Positions 14,508 to 16,560 of a stretch of DNA of 16,560 bases are shown here, one piece after another. The DNA comes from Flavobacteriales bacterium (GTDB taxonomy: Bacteria; Bacteroidota; Bacteroidia; Flavobacteriales_E; Vicingaceae), in contig JAJCYN010000425.1 of the NCBI GenBank assembly GCA_029262915.1, positions 1-16,560 on the forward strand, given 5' to 3'. Below the pieces are notes generated by a model. It was not told the DNA's origin. It did no database searches and worked only from the letters and a program-made list of their open reading frames with translations. Every line of letters starts with the position of its first letter. Position 1 is the first letter of the stretch. Position numbers and translations under genes: made by a program.

Positions 14508-15785
14508 ATGACTTACAAAAATACTCTGGAGTTTGCTCTAAACCTAGATGAGCAAGATGAATTAAAGACGTATAGAAATAAATTTCATATTCCAGTAATT
14601 GATAAGAAAGAAACCATTTATTTTACCGGAAATTCCCTTGGATTACAACCTAAGTCAACAATCGATTATATAAATACAGAATTACAAGATTGGGCTAAAT
14701 GGGGCGTTGAGGGTCATTTCCACTCAAAAAATCCTTGGTTCGCTTACCATGAAATGTTCGCAGAACCCATTTCAAGAATAGTTGGTGCTCAACCAAAAGA
14801 AGTAGTAGTAATGAATAACCTAACGGTTAATTTAAACTTACTATTGGTTTCATTTTATAGACCAACAGCAAAACGATATAAAATCATTTGTGAGGCAAAA
14901 GCATTTCCTTCGGATCAATATGCGCTGGAAATGCAAGTAAAATCTTCGGGTTTTAATCCAAAAGAGGCGATAGTTGAAGTAGCTCCCAGAGAAGGAGAAC
15001 AACTAATTAATAATGATGATATAATTGCTGCCATTGAAGAAGCTGGAGACAGTTTAGCCTGCGTTATGATAGGTGGAGTTAATTATTTTACTGGACAAGT
15101 TTTCAATATGGAAGCCATTACCTCAGCAGCACATAAAGTTGGGGCTAATTGTGGTTTTGATTTGGCACATGGTGTTGGAAATATTGAGTTAAAATTACAC
15201 GAGTGGGATGTAGATTTTGCTTGTTGGTGTTCATACAAATATTTGAACTCTGGTCCTGGCGGAGTTGCCGGAGTTTTTATCAATGAAAAACATTGCAACA
15301 ATACCGAACTACCTCGTTTTGCAGGTTGGTGGGGACAAGAAAAAGAAACCCGTTTTCTGATGGAAAAAGGTTTTAACCCTATAAAATCTGCCGAAGCCTG
15401 GCAAATGAGTAATGCTCCAGTCCTAAGTATGGCTGCTCATAAGGCGGCAATCGATATTTTTGATGAAGTGGGAATGGATAAACTTCTCCAAAAACAACGA
15501 TTACTTTCGGGGTATTTGGAGTTTATCATTGATGACATTAGTGCATCATTAACCAAGCCAGATAAATCATTAGAAATTATTACCCCTAGAAATTGGAAAG
15601 AAAGAGGTTGTCAGGTTTCTGTAATAGCTCATGGCTATGGAAAAGACTTATTCAACCAATTAACGGAAGAAGGAGTAATTTCGGATTGGAGAGAACCAAA
15701 TGTTATTCGTATGGCTCCAGTTCCTTTATATAACTCGTTTCAAGATATTTATCACTTTGGAGAAATACTAAAAAAAGCACTTTAA
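14508..15785 (+). CDS. kynU: Kynureninase
   Basis: This 425-residue PLP enzyme of fold type I cleaves L-kynurenine to anthranilate and alanine (or 3-hydroxykynurenine to 3-hydroxyanthranilate). Family features in order: YFTGNSLGLQPK (38-49), WGVEGHFHSKNPWFAYHE (65-82), VMNNLTVNLNLLL (101-113), CGFDLAHGVGN (215-225) with D218 under the PLP ring, CSYKYLNSGPGG (241-252) with Schiff-base K244, and FAGWWGQEKETRF (271-283). The length is normal and no key residue is missing. No other tryptophan-kynurenine pathway gene is visible in the window, so its metabolic route depends on genes elsewhere. The start ATG 14508 follows an A-rich leader. The TPR gene begins 1 bp after its stop. Confidence 0.96.
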   Translation: MTYKNTLEFALNLDEQDELKTYRNKFHIPVIDKKETIYFTGNSLGLQPKSTIDYINTELQDWAKWGVEGHFHSKNPWFAYHEMFAEPISRIVGAQPKEVVVMNNLTVNLNLLLVSFYRPTAKRYKIICEAKAFPSDQYALEMQVKSSGFNPKEAIVEVAPREGEQLINNDDIIAAIEEAGDSLACVMIGGVNYFTGQVFNMEAITSAAHKVGANCGFDLAHGVGNIELKLHEWDVDFACWCSYKYLNSGPGGVAGVFINEKHCNNTELPRFAGWWGQEKETRFLMEKGFNPIKSAEAWQMSNAPVLSMAAHKAAIDIFDEVGMDKLLQKQRLLSGYLEFIIDDISASLTKPDKSLEIITPRNWKERGCQVSVIAHGYGKDLFNQLTEEGVISDWREPNVIRMAPVPLYNSFQDIYHFGEILKKAL

Positions 15786-15786
15786 T

Positions 15787-16560
15787 TTGAAGCTAAGTTT
15801 TAAAATACTATTTATTAGTTTGCTGGTATTTTTCTGTTCCAATGGGAAAATTCAAAGTCAAACTTTATTAGACAGTTTATATAAAACACTAAATTCAGAC
15901 GAAAATGTTGAAACAAAACTAGAAGTTCTAAAAAAAGCTTCTTATAAATTATTATACACCAATCCTGATACGGTTGTTTACTATTCAAATTATGCATTGA
16001 GGTTATGTGAAAAAACAAAAAATCTTCAAGATAAATCAGATTTTTTAAGCATTTTAGGAGATGCCCATCAACGGTTATCTAACTATTCTGAAGCATTAAA
16101 ATACACTTTTGAAGCTTGCAAGTTGTGCGAACAATTGAATGATGAAAAATCACTTTCGAGCAATTATAATCTTATAGGAAATATTTATCGTGTGAGTGAT
16201 AAATTAGATGAAGCTCTTGTTTTTTATAGAAAATCTTTGAAAATTAGAGAAGAGAAAAAAGATTCGGGAGCCATCGCAGGCAGTTACAATAATATTGGAA
16301 TTGTTTATATGATAAAATCAAAATACGATACAGGTATGGCGTACTGGGGAGATGGGCTTAGGATTAAATTGGCCATTGGCGATTCCATTGGTGCTGCAAC
16401 AACTATGGGAAATATGGCCATGTACTATCGTGATATCGGTGAAACAAAAAAGGCCCTAGATTTATTTACAAATGTTATTCGAATTAAAAAAAATGTCAAT
16501 GATTATTATAGCGTTAGCATAAATTACCAAAACATCGGAGAGTTATACATCAAACAAAAT
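15787..16560 (+). CDS. Exported TPR-repeat protein, 3' end missing
   Basis: The frame is open for 258 codons and runs off the right edge. The N terminus (KLSFKILFISLLVFFCSNGKI) is a signal peptide with likely cleavage near IQSQ, so the protein would be exported. Residues from about 84 show tetratricopeptide repeats with a 40-residue period (about 84-117, 124-157, 164-197, 204-237, 244 onward), with typical pieces YNNIGIVY, EALVFYRKSLKI and KKALDLFTNVIRI. In Bacteroidota, proteins with this layout often continue into a membrane helix and a histidine kinase, LuxR-type or cyclase output domain; here that part is out of view. The start is a TTG at 15787: an in-frame stop at 15769-15771 lies upstream and no ATG occurs before or within the signal peptide. 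It starts 1 bp after kynU, so translation may be coupled. Confidence 0.82.
   Translation, partial: MKLSFKILFISLLVFFCSNGKIQSQTLLDSLYKTLNSDENVETKLEVLKKASYKLLYTNPDTVVYYSNYALRLCEKTKNLQDKSDFLSILGDAHQRLSNYSEALKYTFEACKLCEQLNDEKSLSSNYNLIGNIYRVSDKLDEALVFYRKSLKIREEKKDSGAIAGSYNNIGIVYMIKSKYDTGMAYWGDGLRIKLAIGDSIGAATTMGNMAMYYRDIGETKKALDLFTNVIRIKKNVNDYYSVSINYQNIGELYIKQN

Noticed and set aside
15800..15840. Lipoprotein signal in the TPR protein (Cys at residue 17)
   Set aside because: The residues before Cys are Phe-Phe, which do not fit a lipobox; a normal signal peptidase site near IQSQ is more likely.

Overview
The window looks like a chromosomal segment from a member of the Bacteroidota, most likely a Flavobacteriia-type marine or aquatic bacterium. 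The evidence is an AT-rich base composition, a fused lpxC-fabZ gene, a PorX-type response regulator of the type IX secretion system, gene starts without Shine-Dalgarno sequences but with A-rich leaders, and repeated TAnnTTTG -7 boxes just upstream of genes. I cannot name the species. I see no tRNA, rRNA, CRISPR array, insertion sequence or phage gene.

Layout. (1) 1-673, minus strand: 5' part of porX, cut by the window edge. (2) 745-1974, plus: an HD-domain phosphohydrolase divergent from porX across a 71-bp gap that holds a perfect 17-bp palindrome made of two back-to-back -7 boxes. (3) 2038-6402, plus: a compact run lpxD, lpxC-fabZ, lpxA, efp and a small exported protein, closed by a strong rho-independent terminator at 6425-6455. 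It supplies the early acyltransfer and deacetylation steps of lipid A synthesis, a fatty-acid dehydratase and a translation factor. (4) 6515-7738, plus: a PP2C/SpoIIE-family serine phosphatase with an N-terminal GAF-like sensor. (5) 7715-13840, both strands: a small surface-polysaccharide module with an O-antigen ligase/polymerase-like protein and a Wzz-like chain-length protein (minus), a SAM-dependent methyltransferase (plus), a Wzx-like flippase (minus) and a GT4 glycosyltransferase (plus). (6) 13833-14432: rnhB, overlapping the glycosyltransferase. (7) 14508-15785: kynureninase. (8) From 15787 to the right edge: an exported TPR protein that is incomplete here.

How it fits together. Much of the window concerns the cell envelope: lipid A precursor synthesis, polysaccharide flipping, chain-length control, and ligation or polymerisation. 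PorX, which controls type IX secretion in relatives, sits next to it; in some relatives secreted cargo is anchored to a lipopolysaccharide. The adjacency is suggestive, but the sequence does not prove a link. The remaining genes (HD, efp, rnhB, kynU) are housekeeping or metabolic.

I find no clearly new multi-gene system. The points most worth checking are the shared palindromic promoter between porX and the HD gene, very short or absent 5' leaders, a divergent gene pair in which both genes start with non-ATG codons, a substituted active-site-region residue in LpxA, and tight convergent gene ends without terminators.
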